From Diplolepis rosae (taxonomy: Eukaryota; Arthropoda; Insecta; Hymenoptera; Diplolepididae), in NCBI GenBank assembly GCA_030998225.1, contig JAPYXD010000704.1, forward strand, positions 14,880,001 to 14,944,000: a DNA stretch of 64,000 nucleotides. The letters are read 5' to 3'. Under the pieces are notes generated by a model that was given only the letters and a program-made list of their open reading frames with translations, was not told the DNA's origin and did no database searches. Made by a program: the position numbers and the translations under genes. Below, piece by piece: positions 31,139 to 42,313 of the stretch. Position 1 is the first letter of the stretch. Each line of letters begins with the position of its first letter.

Positions 31139-31632
31139 ATATTCACAGATTAAGATGGATTAGAAACAAAGTACTGTATTTAATTCCAACTAAATAAAAT
31201 GTGATTCATACATTAAAAACACTTATTTAAAATTTAACATTTATAAGAACTTTACTATATAATTTTGTCGTGTACGTCGTTTTTTTGATATTTGAAAATT
31301 GGGATATATATTTAAAGCAGAATTGTTTTATATTAGAGAAAATTATGTATTTTCATAAATGATGCTTTTTTGCTTATCAGCCCAATCTTGTAAGAGTAGA
31401 AAAGGTACTTTTTAGGTACGTGTTTATAATACTGGAAGAATATTAAAGTATTAATAAGAATACTTTAATGCTTTAAATTCAGATTTGGAAATTCAGCGAT
31501 CGAAGGAAAATCAAAAATGTGAAATCGTTTGTATTACTCAGTGAAGTCTTTTATCATTATTTCTGTCTTATTTAATGAAAATTGGACTTGTGGCAACGTC
31601 AAATTGAATATACATCTTTTTTGTTTTTTCAG
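31139..31632. other. 3' flank and intron
   Basis: It contains the poly(A) signal of the preceding exon. Nothing else is supported. Confidence 0.45.
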
Positions 31633-31679
31633 ATGGAGGAAAGATTTCGAAGAAACCAAAAAAGAAAAAACTAGAATGA
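31633..31679 (+). CDS. Possible short basic tail exon, or dead zinc-finger exon
   Basis: A strong acceptor (TTTTGTTTTTTCAG ending 31632) opens DGGKISKKPKKKKLE and TGA. The KKPKKKK cluster would act as a nuclear localisation signal. Just after the stop the same frame reads NKCHEYGKRKRYINHL and later AIDNFEKKR. That looks like the ruins of a finger 1 and of an AID tail, so the exon may once have carried fingers. It is either a working finger-less tail born from a dead exon or simply dead. Confidence 0.35.
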
Positions 31680-32162
31680 AATAAGTGTCATGAATATGGA
31701 AAAAGAAAACGATATATCAATCACCTTTAACAGGTTTTCAGAATGATTGCAATTGATAATTTTGAGAAAAAGCGGATAAAAAAATTATTATAAAATAAGC
31801 AAGTTAATAAGTTAATTTCATATTAGTTTTAGTTACACATTATCTATGAGATCATTATGTCGAAAAGGAAGTCAAAAATCGCCAAAAAGACTAAAACGAA
31901 AAAAGAAAATCAAACTAAAAAAATGTGTATAGTTTTAATAATTGTATAAAAATGTATCACTTGTTTGTTTCAAGAAAATATAATCATTTTTCTACTAAAT
32001 TAACATCTGGTATAGTTAATATTTTTTATGAAAGAAAATGTTGAGCAAATTTTACAAATGGTACTTTAGAGTTTCATAGAATCACCATTTTCATTGTTGA
32101 TAAATAGATACTTAATATGAGTATTGAATTTTTTTAGTAATGAAGCTGTTTTAAAATTACAG

Positions 32163-32542
32163 GTTTTGCGGTGCCACTACTGGACTTTAACTTCGAATTG
32201 CTGTCAGGATCTTCAAATATCGAAGAAAATACTTGCAGAGAAGATGCGATGGGAGAGAAAAATGCTACTGAGTACCTTCCTCATTTTAAAAATCGAAATC
32301 ATGGACTGAAAATTACACCAGGGTTGAAAGTTTTTAATTGTCCAAAGTGTGGGCGTTTCTTTACTGTAAAAGGCAATATGAACAGACATTTAAAATATGA
32401 ATGTGGAAAAGCACCGAGATTTAAGTGTCCTTATTGTGATTTTCGCAGTAAACAATCGTCAAATGTCTTGTCTCACGTTAGAAATCGACACACGGGTCTA
32501 GAAGCCTTCGTTCTTAATTTGAACTTGGAAAACCAAAATTAA
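32163..32542 (+). CDS. lola: lola-type alternative last exon 21
   Basis: The acceptor TAAAATTACAG ends at 32162; phase 1; 126 residues starting GFAVPLLDFNFELLS. It has one of the longer linkers of the classical set (about 58 residues). Finger 1 (CPKCGRFFTVKGNMNRH, then C) is at 60-81 and finger 2 (CPYCDFRSKQSSNVLSH, then H) at 89-110, linked by CGKAPRFK. Its finger 2 has the RSKQSSNV consensus of lola fingers most exactly. The tail AFVLNLNLENQN lacks AID. AATAAA at 32696-32701. Confidence 0.88.
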
Positions 32543-33349
32543 ACAATAATCACCACCAAGTATTATTTATGGCTCACTTCATGATTACTACCCTATCCTA
32601 TATTCATAAGTGGTTGTTATTTCTATTATTTATATTATTTATTTTATTTATATTATTTCTAATATGGTATGAATTTGATAAAATTGGTTAAAAACAATAA
32701 ATCTTAAATGCATATATAATAAAATATGGTTTTCAGTCTTGAATCTCATTTGCAGGTAAAGTAGTTTAAAATAAGCTATTGAATATAAAAATGTGAGTAT
32801 AAATTTTTTATGTATATACATTTAAAAAATTCTTTTTGAGAAATTTCTCATATTCAACTTAAGGATAGTGATTTTATATTCTGAAAATACAATAGTGTTG
32901 TAATCTTACATTTAAACAAATTTTAGTCAAATTTAGATAGCCGTTGGTTATTTTAATTAAATTCAGATGAGGTCTACAAAGAGAAGAATTTCTGTTTTCA
33001 AGTTATCGTTTGAAAAAGGATTTGGGCACATCAACATAACCGGACATTTAAAAAAATGTTATTTTTGATCTTCTGAGGTTCAATTGAAGATTGATTGTAA
33101 AATATTGATTTAGAATTCTGCATTATTAGAATTAAGAACAGGCTCATCTGTATCATGAATTTGTTGAAGGGATTAATGACTAATAATTAACAATTGTGTA
33201 GCCATGGAAAAATTTCAACTGCACGTATTTGCCAATTAACCATTCCTTCACTTTGTAATACATCAGAATTGTAATGCATTTTTTGATTACTAATTCATTT
33301 AGGAACATCTTGAATAAATATTAACATAAAATATGATTTTTGTTTTCAG
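32543..33349. other. AT-rich intron
   Basis: No exon is supported. Short TTATTT runs occur at 32600-32660. Confidence 0.45.
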
Positions 33350-33627
33350 ATATTATGATTATGGATCCCCTTGACTATTTCGAGCATCATCAAATGAAAC
33401 GAAGCGCTTCTCAAACTCAAAGGAATTTGCATTATTGTCCAAAATGCAAACGTGGATTTACTCTGAAGGGCAATCGAAATCGACATTTTAAATATGAATG
33501 CGGTGTGGAACCTAGATTTAAGTGCCCTTATTGTGATCTACGCAGCAAACAAACATCTCAAATTTATTGTCATATCAGAAAAAAACATCCTGATCAAAAG
33601 TCATTCTACATTGATCTTCAATCTTAG
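33350..33627 (+). CDS. lola: lola-type alternative last exon 22
   Basis: The acceptor TTTTTGTTTTCAG ends at 33349; phase 1; 92 residues starting DIMIMDPLDYFEHHQ. Finger 1 (CPKCKRGFTLKGNRNRH, then C) is at about 30-51. Its helix has Arg where most have a hydrophobic residue before N/H (NRNRH). Finger 2 (CPYCDLRSKQTSQIYCH, then H) is at 59-80, linked by CGVEPRFK. The tail SFYIDLQS is typical. AATAAA at 33801-33806. Confidence 0.87.
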
Positions 33628-33989
33628 AATCTGGCGTTATTGTGTGTGAATTATCTAAGTTTGAAATCCAGTCCTATTTATTATGTCTAAATCTTAGTAC
33701 AGAAAATATAGAAGATCCTAATAATATTGAAACATGACATTAGTATAAGATATATTTTCAAATCCAAAGTTAATAATCTGTGTAATGATTATAAGGTTGC
33801 AATAAAGTCTTATCAACCCAATTTTCCAATTTCAGAGTCGTTAGATAAAAAGAATTGAAAATTGTCGAACTTAACTATAAATCTAATCAGTTTAAATCAC
33901 CAAATTGTGAAGATCTGATTCGTCTTTAATATACTTAGCTTTTTTTAAACTGATGGCTTATTTCTAATTCAAACCATATCTGTTTTCAG

Positions 33990-34270
33990 AGACAACGAGT
34001 GGATTGTATCCTTTTGAAAAATACAATTCGACCAAAACGGCTTTCAGACGAAGGGCAACAGTATGGAAAGATTGGGCCTGTCCGAAGTGTTTTAAGGGTT
34101 ACAGTTCCATAGGAAATCTACAACGTCACTTACGTTACGAATGCGGAATGATGCCAAGATTCAAATGTCCTTATTGTAATGCGTGCTCAAAACAGAAAGT
34201 TAACGTTAAGAAGCATATCAAGCGAAATCACCAAAACAAACCAATTTATATCATAGACACACTTTGTTAA
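33990..34270 (+). CDS. lola: lola-type alternative last exon 23
   Basis: The acceptor CTGTTTTCAG ends at 33989; phase 1; 93 residues starting ETTSGLYPFEKYN. Finger 1 (CPKCFKGYSSIGNLQRH, then C) is at about 31-52 and finger 2 (CPYCNACSKQKVNVKKH, then H) at 60-81, linked by CGMMPRFK. The linker before the fingers is basic (AFRRRATVWK). The tail PIYIIDTLC is typical. AATAAA at 34334-34339 lies 63 bases after the stop. Confidence 0.87.
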
Positions 34271-34453
34271 ATTTATTTATATTTACTCAATTATTATCTT
34301 TGTTGGAAGAAATATTTTATAGGTTATTTTATGAATAAAATTTATCTCATTAGTACTGACTTGAACAAATTATAATAAGCAAATCTTTTAAAATCAGGAG
34401 CACTGAATTACTATTGTTTTGAACGAATATTACCTCTTACTTTCATTTTACAG

Positions 34454-34782
34454 AAAGAATCATAAGTGAGCTGTTAACAAAAAGTATGCAGGGAGACTAT
34501 TCAGCCCTGCCTTTGTTGAAAGGATTTGGAGACATTTGGATTGGAAAAAGGAGTATTCAATTCCCATTTCGATGTGATCAGTGTGGAAAGCAATATCAAC
34601 ACAGGACGACTCTTCAGAGGCATACAAGACATGAGTGTGGAAAGGAACCTCAATTCCAGTGTCCTTATTGCATTCGGCGGACAAAACAACGTGGAAATTT
34701 GTATCAGCATATTCGAACACATCACCCTGGGAAAGATATTTTTTTCACTGAACAGGAAGGAACTTTAATTGATGAAAAGTAG
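34454..34782 (+). CDS. lola: lola-type alternative last exon 24
   Basis: The acceptor TCATTTTACAG ends at 34453; phase 1; 109 residues starting ERIISELLTKSMQ. Finger 1 (CDQCGKQYQHRTTLQRH, then C) is at about 41-62 and finger 2 (CPYCIRRTKQRGNLYQH, then H) at 70-91, linked by CGKEPQFQ. Finger 2 ends HIRTHH. The tail is acidic and lacks AID (DIFFTEQEGTLIDEK). Frames on the other strand here are shadows of the fingers. Confidence 0.88.
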
Positions 34783-35021
34783 ATTTTTAAAGCGAATGGA
34801 AGAAATGGATTCAATATTTAATACACAGTCAAGAAAAGTGTGAGGAATCGATTTTTGGAGCAAACAAGACTGAAGAAATACATTTTTTGTTTTTACCATT
34901 TTCCGTGTGATACATTAATCTGTCTCATTTCTTGACTACTTGCCAAAATTTGAGTTTATTTTCCTACTAAATGCTGGAAACTTTTAAGTTTCCAAATATT
35001 TTACTGATGCAAATATCATAA

Positions 35022-35365
35022 ACTCGTATTGAGGTCATGGATCAACCTGGCCATATGATCGATATGGTAATTTGTTTGTCTGTAAACTTTTGTATAAGAT
35101 ATTGAGTAAAAAATTGTGAGATTAAAGAAAAGGCACTAAGGAAAGTCTGTCAAGACTTGAATTTTTATAATTATAAAAAAATATCAGAAAATTCTATTTT
35201 TTTTTCATTTAAAAAATCTGAGAGTTGACAAACCTTCCTTGGTGCTTTTTCATTAATCTCACAAATTTTTTACTTGATATCTTATTTTGAATGGACAAAA
35301 CTTTACAGACAAAAAATTACCATATCGATCATATGGCCTGGTTGATCCATGGCCTCAATACGAGT
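35022..35365. mobile_element. Fold-back element, about 344 bp
   Basis: ACTCGTATTGAGG and GGCCATATGATCGATATGG at left are mirrored by CCATATCGATCATATGGCC and CCTCAATACGAGT at right. The arms are over 100 bases long with a short AT-rich centre. It lies in the flank after the 34.5-kb exon. Confidence 0.75.
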
Positions 35366-35842
35366 ATATATGTTTTAGAATTTTCCAGAGGTGCAGGATT
35401 TCCGTTTATTCTGAAATTCTGAAAATAGAAAATCAGGTCCATTTTAATTTTAAATCAAAATTATTAAACTGATTTAAATCGAGAGAAATATTTTCAAACG
35501 TAAATGCATTACTCGCGAAATTCGTTTTATATAATAAACTTATTTCCACAAAACATGTTTTACAATGGTGAATTCTCTTCATTGATATTTTAAAATGAAG
35601 GCCCAATTTTTATTACCCGACTCTTGTTTATTTTTATAATATATACCTATTCTTAATTATTCTATAAATGATGTAAAATTATTTTTATCCTATATATGCT
35701 TAAATGATATTGCTTAAAGCATGTAATTGTGACGTGTTTAATCAAAGTTATGTGGCTTTATTGCTTTAATCGAATATTTTTACAATGTTACGAAAGAAAA
35801 TCAATCATTCTTCTTTTACTAATGTAAATTGATTTTTTTCAG

Positions 35843-36072
35843 ATAACTTGAAGCACAGTTCACTTTACAGTAAATATTCTTGTGTAACCTGTGGAAAAAC
35901 GTACAAATGGCGACAAGGATTGATAAGACATCAGAAGTATGAGTGTGGAGTGGACCCCATGTTCAAATGTTCTTACTGTGATCATAAATCAAGACACAGA
36001 GATAATTTAATGAAACATGTCTTCGCAAAACATATTGATCGTCGGCAATTTAATGCCATTAATATGCAATGA
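35843..36072 (+). CDS. lola: lola-type alternative last exon 25
   Basis: The acceptor GATTTTTTTCAG ends at 35842; phase 1; 76 residues starting DNLKHSSLYSKY. Finger 1 (CVTCGKTYKWRQGLIRH, then C) is at about 14-35 and finger 2 (CSYCDHKSRHRDNLMKH, then H) at 43-64, linked by CGVDPMFK. CSYCDHKS and CGVD/CGVE approach the CDYCGHKS and CGVEPKF of the downstream sub-array, so it is intermediate between the two groups by sequence and by position. AATAAA at 36220-36225. Confidence 0.87.
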
Positions 36073-36992
36073 AAAAAATTTATCATAAAGGATTTATATA
36101 ATATTTTCTAGCATATATATTATTATAAATTAGTAGTATATAGATTTAATTTATTTTTATTTCTCTCCCTTATTTTAAATCAAATTATTAAAAATCTTCC
36201 AATAGTGAAGTTCAATATAAATAAAGGCACTGAAATTGAGGAGATACCTTGTATGAATTAGGTTATTTTTGGTAATAGAATTATTTAAAAGTTCTTATGA
36301 TTATGAAGATATTATAGAAAGGGGCAATTTTTATATTATTATTTGACTTTATAGATGTCGTCGAGATTATATTCACTTAGATATTTTCAAATCGCTATAA
36401 GCCTTTGAATTAATGAAAGAAGTCAATAAATCAATTTGTGCAATGACAAACCATCGAGATAAATTTTTTAATTTTCAGAGAAAATCAGTTTGTAGGAAAG
36501 GAATTGTATTTGATTTTGTCTTGATTTTAAGTTATATTAAGTAGACTTTTCTCAGTGCTACTTTTATGTTCGTCCTTCGTGTTAAGTTTTGTAAAATTCC
36601 AAAAATGGTATTTTTTAAAGCAGAAGTAAAAAGTGTTTACTGTAAACAAAACATGTTTATTTTCTTTTTTTAGTCAAATAGAGTTATTTTTAGAAAACTA
36701 TAATTTAAAAACTACAATAATCAAATGAAACCTTTAAAATTTTCAAGTTGAAATGACTTTACTTCTAAGGCATGATTATTAAAAATAATTACAAATTTAT
36801 GACCATATTTGAAAGGAATATCGAAACAAAAAATAATTCTATTTTGAAATTATCCTTCATGGAATTCTTATATGCATGCAAGGGATAAATCAAAATACCA
36901 GCTGTAAATATTACAACTACTGCACTCAAGATTAAATAAAAAAAAATTAATCTATTTATGATATATGTTTCATTAGCTTATTTCTTTTTCAG
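36073..36992. other. Intron at the boundary between the two exon groups
   Basis: It contains the poly(A) signal of the preceding exon and, near 36535-36620, the first weak copy of the intronic block found before the downstream exons (TTTTATGTTCGTCCTTCG, TGTTAAGTTT). Otherwise AT-rich. Confidence 0.45.
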
Positions 36993-37465
36993 ACATACAA
37001 GATTACTTCGAAATATTTGAAGAAGAGAAATTTGTTTTGGGTCATGAATGCAATCTCTTCCATGATGTTATCAAAGTGAGTCAATCCGTAGCCATCGCAG
37101 AGATTCCTCAGCATAAAAAGAAGTCGAAAAATAAAAAAGCAGAGAAAAAAATACAAATGAATTACCGATGCGAGAGATGTGGACGAAATTATCTTACTAA
37201 AGGTAGCTTGAAACGCCATGAACGTTTCAAATGTCGCGTTGGGCCACAACGTTATCGAATTGAAATAGAACGGAAGCATAAATGTGACAGATGTGGACGA
37301 AGTTATGTTCATAAAAGAAGTTTGTATACCCATGCACGATTTGAATGTGGTGTCGAGCCGAAATTTGTATGCGATTACTGTGATTTTAAAACTAAGCGCA
37401 AAAACGATCTTCGTTGTCATATAGGTAGACGCCATTTGAAAACTGGTAAATTTAATATAGTGTAA
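36993..37465 (+). CDS. lola: Divergent lola-type last exon 26, three fingers; first of second sub-array
   Basis: The acceptor TTTCTTTTTCAG ends at 36992; phase 1; 157 residues starting DIQDYFEIFEEEKF. The DYFE-x-F/V-EEE start is the first version of the leader shared by the following exons. A basic spacer (HKKKSKNKKAEKK) leads to three fingers at about 60-81 (C2HC), 98-119 (C2HC) and 127-148 (CDYC...H...H). Between the first two is PQRYRIEIERK, which in the next exon follows a complete pair. So finger 2 of the first pair has been deleted. Finger 2 starts CDYC where classical exons have CPYC, and the AID tail is replaced by HLKTGKFNIV. Confidence 0.85.
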
Positions 37466-38574
37466 TATTCACATTACCATTTTAGACTCGTTCCGTTTGT
37501 TACATTCCTCATCGTTCTCTTCGGTATTTGTTATTATCGTTAAATATAATAAATATTATTATTGTAATTTAATCGTCACTGGATGGAATCAGAATAAGAT
37601 GCTCCAAAATTTGTTTAATACTATTGTCATGTTAAATTTATGCGCATAAGAAATTTTTCACACGTCAGAACTAAATTTATTGTTGAAAAAAAGAACAATA
37701 AAATCAAAGTTATCGTTGAAAAAGGAGGATGATTAGTTGCTGAATACAGGGGAATAAGTATAATGAAAAAAGCACTCAGTTCCGGGGAACTTAAATTTTA
37801 ATTTCATATTCAGAATTTTTGAGAATTTCCCAGCCAAAACAACCCATTTTTGGAAAAATGAGACTGCCCTCCTTTTGGCTTACCACTCTTCAAATATGCT
37901 TCAATAAATTTGTACTAGTGATGAATAAAAAGCAAGAAAAGTAAATTTTCTAGCTTCAAAATCAAAAAGATTCACAAACAATTGTAATTTCCATTTTCCC
38001 ATCTAAAAGTTGTTTATCTACATCAGTTTTTATCTTCTCTACCATTTTTCAAATTATGAAAAAAAACATTTTATGTCTTTTGAACATAAACATGTTGAGA
38101 AAAGCCGTATCAGATGCAATTATGATTTCTATTTTATTAGGAAAATTATTTTAAAAGTTTGCTTTTTTTTCAATTGAGATGGGAAATATATTTATTTAAA
38201 ATTATCTGAATAATACATATCTATGTCTTTTTATATAAGAAATATGATTATTTCCGGAAGGAATTTTAATTTCAACTGCGTTACTTAGGTATGAAAATAA
38301 GCAAAAAGAATTAACTAAAAATATGCTTTGGTTTAAAAATAGAAGTAATTGAATTGTGTTTTGAGTCATCAAGCAAATAAAGTAAGATTATTTTAGCATT
38401 CTCAGACTAAAATACATCAAGGTGTTGGTATATTTAATACAATTTAATGCATGATGCTTCATGTTCGTCTCTCATATTATACAAGATAGAATGGGGTATC
38501 TGTAAAAATAAAACTTTCAGGTGCACAGAAAAAGATTTTATATTATATTATATTAATTGAATTTTGTTTTTTAG
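37466..38574. other. AT-rich intron
   Basis: No exon is supported. The conserved intronic block lies at 38450-38520 (listed separately). Confidence 0.45.
38450..38520 (+). promoter_or_regulatory. Conserved intronic block, copy before 38.6-kb exon
   Basis: Words TGCATGATGC, TTCATGTTCGTCTCTC, AAGATAGAATGGGGTAT and AAAATAAAACTTT match, in order, those in the introns before other exons of this sub-array. It could be a splicing signal, a promoter or leftover duplication homology. Confidence 0.4.
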
Positions 38575-39287
38575 GTCAAAGGGATAACTTCGGCAGATTT
38601 CCAGGTAATTTCGTAGCTGTCGGCAACGATTTTCAGTTAAAGAAGAAATTATCAATTCTGGAAGCAAATGATGAAGTGTGGAAGAAGTACCAATGTGAGA
38701 GATGTGGTCGAGGTTACGTTAATAAAGACAGTTTAACTCGCCATAAACGTTTAGAATGTGGCGTTGAACCAAAATTTGTATGCGATTACTGTAGTCATAA
38801 GACTAAGCACAAAGGCAATCTTCTTTCTCATATTCTTCGTGTGCATTTAACAGCTGAGAAGCGATCAGAACTAGAATGTTTGTATGAATGTGATAAATGT
38901 AAACGAAGCTATGTTACTAAAGATAGTTTGAACCGCCATAAACGTTTAGAATGTTACGTTAATCCTCAATTCATATGTGATTACTGCGGTCATAAAGGCA
39001 AGCAGAAAAGTCACATCCTGAGTCATATAATTAAACTTCATTCACAACCTCTTACATATAAAGAGCGTCCACAACGCTGTCGAAGGGAAATAGAACGGAA
39101 GTATAAATGTGACATTTGTGGACGAAGTTATGCTCATCAAAGAAGTTTACATACTCACAAACGAACTGAGTGTGGCATTGAACCAAAATTTTCATGCGAT
39201 TACTGCAGTTATAAAAGTAAGCGGAAATGCGATCTCCTTGTTCATATAGTTAAACGGCATTTAAAAAGTAATACATTTCTAAACTAA
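38575..39287 (+). CDS. lola: Divergent lola-type last exon 27, six fingers
   Basis: The acceptor TTTGTTTTTTAG ends at 38574; phase 1; 237 residues starting GQRDNFGRFPGNF. The leader is eroded, with only an FVAVGNDFQLKKK segment matching the AVYxNLQxKKK end seen elsewhere. It has three complete pairs at about residues 41-91, 106-156 and 179-229. Each has the C2HC first finger (CERCGRGYVNKDSLTRH, then C), the CGVEPKFVCDYC-type linker and a C2H2 second finger. In pair 2 the linker Gly is Tyr (ECYVNPQ). There is no AID tail. AATAAA at 39286-39291 overlaps the TAA stop. Confidence 0.86.
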
Positions 39288-39536
39288 TAAAGAGTTTTTA
39301 TATTGTTTTGGAACGATGTATTTCTGTCCACTGTTTTAATGATTAATGTACAGTGGATAATAATTTTCTACATCTGGATGGAAAATATTATTATAATTTT
39401 CACAAATGTACATTAATTAATTTGTTGGATTTGTTGTTTTTCGTTTATAAGGTAATGGACCCAGATTGGCACCTTCTTTCGAAATTTATTCATACAGACT
39501 TTCATTCTGATGATATGAACAATTAAAAAGTACCTA
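39288..39536. other. 3' flank
   Basis: AT-rich sequence with a poly(A) signal overlapping the stop codon of the preceding exon. Nothing else. Confidence 0.4.
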
Positions 39537-40295
39537 CCCGAGTCGAACTATTGATTCTCTATTGATTCTCTAAGATGCTCCATTTTCGAGGACTTGAGAG
39601 AATCAAAAGAGGCGTATTAACTGTTTAAATCAATGTAATTTTGATCCTCTGTTGATGCTCTTCTCCTGCAGATATTTCCGTTTCTGCACCTTGGAAGATC
39701 TTAAAGAGTAGCAACGAAGATTCTCCTTACCTCCTCTATGATTCTCCATTTTTAAAAGTATATAATTCCTAATGACGTCAGGAATTAGCAACGGTTTATT
39801 ATTATTTATATTTATCGTGTTGATTAAGAGAGAAACGAAAATATAGTAGCAGACTTTTGGAAAATAATGAAGAATGTATCAAAGTATCAATGTCTGGTAC
39901 ATGTCGAATTTTGTTTTGAAAACATTAATTTTGAAAAACTTTATTTTTCGAAATAAAAATCCAAATGGTACCGGAGATTGATTTTTTGATGGATTCCTCA
40001 TTGTTGCCTACAATTTCATGATTATATTTACATTCCTCTCCTAATCAACCCGATGAATATAAATAATATAAAATGGTTGGTCATTTGTGACGTTATTACG
40101 AATCACATACCCTCAAGTACCAGAATGAAAAGGGTTCATATATGTATATGACAGAAAGAGCAGAGCAAGAAGCAAAAGAGAATCCAGAAAGTATCAAGAG
40201 AAGCAAAAGAGAATCAAAAGAGAATCAAAAGAGAATCAAAAGAGAATCAAGAGAGTATCAAGAGAAGCAAAAGAGAATCAATAGTTCGACTCGGG
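39537..40295. mobile_element. 759-bp element with inverted ends and TA flanks
   Basis: CCCGAGTCGAACTATTGATT at left is mirrored by AATCAATAGTTCGACTCGGG at right, between TA (39535-39536) and TA (40296-40297). Near the right end are direct repeats of AGAATCAAAAG (40195-40265). No transposase frame is present, so it is non-autonomous. Confidence 0.8.
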
Positions 40296-40297
40296 TA

Positions 40298-41550
40298 TTC
40301 TCGTAAAGTTTTTTAGTAAAATACAAAAGTTAGCCTAACTAGCAAAAGATTCTTATTTATATTTTTATGAAAATTGATTTGCTTATTTCACCTTGAAATC
40401 TTTTACTTATTCTAATTTGGAAAAGGTTCAAGAACTTCTGTGTAAAAGTTGGGAGATATTTACATAAAATTTTCTTACCTATTGATGAAAAATCGTTAAA
40501 AGTTCGAATTACTGGGAAAGTGCCAATAATAGGGTATCTTACCATATATTAAATCATTTCTTTATTTCAATGGTTGTTTTTCGTTTGTATGTAACATCAT
40601 ATTTTATTAAGAAATAATAATACTGACGCACAAAAAGTAACTAAAAAATATGTATATAGACATTTTTATTGGAAATAATATTGGGAATAATGGATCATGT
40701 AGAAAATTTATAGTATTTTATACTACATGACTTTCTTAGATGGTCGATAATTTTTCAATACTGTTGTCAGCGATTAGTTTAAATTTCAATGAAGATCAAA
40801 TCAAAGTTATTGTTTAGAAAGAATAATTAAAAATTCGGTAACATAAAACTTTGCGAGTTATTTAAAACACAAGCTTTATAATTTATATAGATCTTCAAAT
40901 AATTTATTTATGAAACTCGCCTAAACTATTCAAGCTTTTGAAATTTTATAATATTGGCACTGAAGAGGGCCATTTTCTACAGAAACGAGGAGAAAAAGTC
41001 AGACCCCTTGTCAATAGAAATGTTTAGTCAGTTTTTCTTTTACTTTAATTGCAGTGGACAGATATGAAAATAAATAGAAATTAGCGTCCAGAAATATTAA
41101 AACTGGTACGCTATGTTTTGAATTTATAAAATACTTGATATATTTTATGTAAAGTTATTAAACAAATAAAATGGATAATTATAGTGCCTTTTTACACACG
41201 AATTCTATAAGAGAGCTCATCTTTTTGAACTTTCAAAATAAATGGTTCTCATTTCACAAAATCATCCCAAAAATTCAAAAAATAAAGAAATTCAATCGAA
41301 TTATTGATTTCTTTGTTAAGATTGGCATTTGAAATAATTTATATATCTTTATGATAATTTTAAAGTAAGATATTGCATATTATATTGAGTAGACTTTATT
41401 AATTGTATGATGCTTTGCGTTCGTGTTTTATGTTGAAGAAATAAAAGTTAGAATATGCTACCCGTAAAAAATGAAGATAAAAACCTCAGGTGAGTGAAAT
41501 AGCTATTTTAATTTTGTTGCAACCAAATAACATTCATTTTTTCTTTCTAG
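40298..41550. other. Intron without intact exons
   Basis: AT-rich, about 1.25 kb. The conserved intronic block lies at 41405-41480 (TGATGCTTTGCGTTCGTG, AAATAAAAGTTAGAATATG). Nothing else is supported. Confidence 0.45.
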
Positions 41551-41744
41551 GTCAACAGGATTATTTCGTCACATTTGAAGAAGAAAATTTAATACGAATC
41601 GCCAGACTAAACCTTGTCAAATTGACATTAAAGGAATTGATGTCCATAAGAATCGTCAACGTAAGCGGGATTCTCAAAGTTGGAAAGCAAAAGGTACAGG
41701 GCAGAAATATGGACAAAGTTATATTAATAAAAAATCGGATTTGA
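41551..41744 (+). pseudogene. lola: Dead sub-array exon with frameshifted finger
   Basis: The acceptor TTTCTTTCTAG ends at 41550; the phase-1 frame starts GQQDYFVTFEEENL, a clear leader match (DYFE-x-FEEE). It then reads LVKLTLKELMSI. The finger region is degraded: at about 41700 the bases match the CxKCGRSYVNK segment of sister exons with the first Cys codon changed to Gly and one base missing. The frame therefore leaves the finger and ends at TGA. The acceptor could still be used to give a finger-less tail. Confidence 0.65.
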
Positions 41745-42120
41745 ACTAATCGGCTTTTAATCGGCTTTCGACGTGCTCTGATTGAATCGACAAAAAAAAC
41801 TATTCTGTAAGTCAGTTCAAAAGGCTTTCAAATTGCTCAATTCAAATCGGAAGAAAATTATTCGAACTGAACAGTTCAACAGATTTTTAAATCGATTTTC
41901 GACGCAACTCAAATTGAGCTTCAATTTGGTTTCAATCATTTTCCACAGTTCTACTAAAGCTGTGATTGAAATCGATTTTTTTCAAACCAACGCTGCTGAG
42001 ACCAAGTCGAAAAAATTGGATTTGAACTGAGCCCATCAAAAGTCTTTTGAATCGACTTTCCAAGTGCCCAGATAAATAAAAAAAAAAACTATTCGAATCA
42101 AAGCAAGATATTTTTTTTTC
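41745..42120. repeat. Degenerate inverted and tandem TCGA-rich words
   Basis: The stretch is rich in related words (AATCGGCTTT, CGACGTGCTC, TCGAACTGA, AAATCGATTTT). It holds AGTTCTACTAAAGCTGTGAT-type inverted bits but no clear element ends. It is probably an old fold-back insertion. Confidence 0.35.
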
Positions 42121-42151
42121 TTCGAAAACAACTGATATCGAAAATTTCTTG

Positions 42152-42245
42152 AGTTGCATGAAATTATGCGTTTGTGTTCGTCTTTTTGTATTGAGTTTAT
42201 AAAAGGTATAATGGTGTATTCATGAAAGTGAAATAAATAATAAAT
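42152..42245 (+). promoter_or_regulatory. Conserved intronic block with TATAAAAGG, before 42.3-kb exon
   Basis: TTGCATGAAATTATGCG, GTGTTCGTCTTTTTG, GTTTATAAAAGGTATAATGG and ATGAAAGTGAAAT occur in the same order as in the other introns. This copy has the clearest TATA-box-like word (TATAAAAGG at 42199-42207). It could be a promoter or a splicing element. Confidence 0.4.
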
Positions 42246-42313
42246 AGGTGGATGAAAAATTATTTAAAATTTTAGCTTTAGTATGAAATATTACATTTAT
42301 TTTGTTGTTTTAG

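Noticed and set aside
39537..40295. A transposase gene in the 759-bp element
   Set aside because: No frame longer than about 60 codons is present, so the element is non-autonomous.
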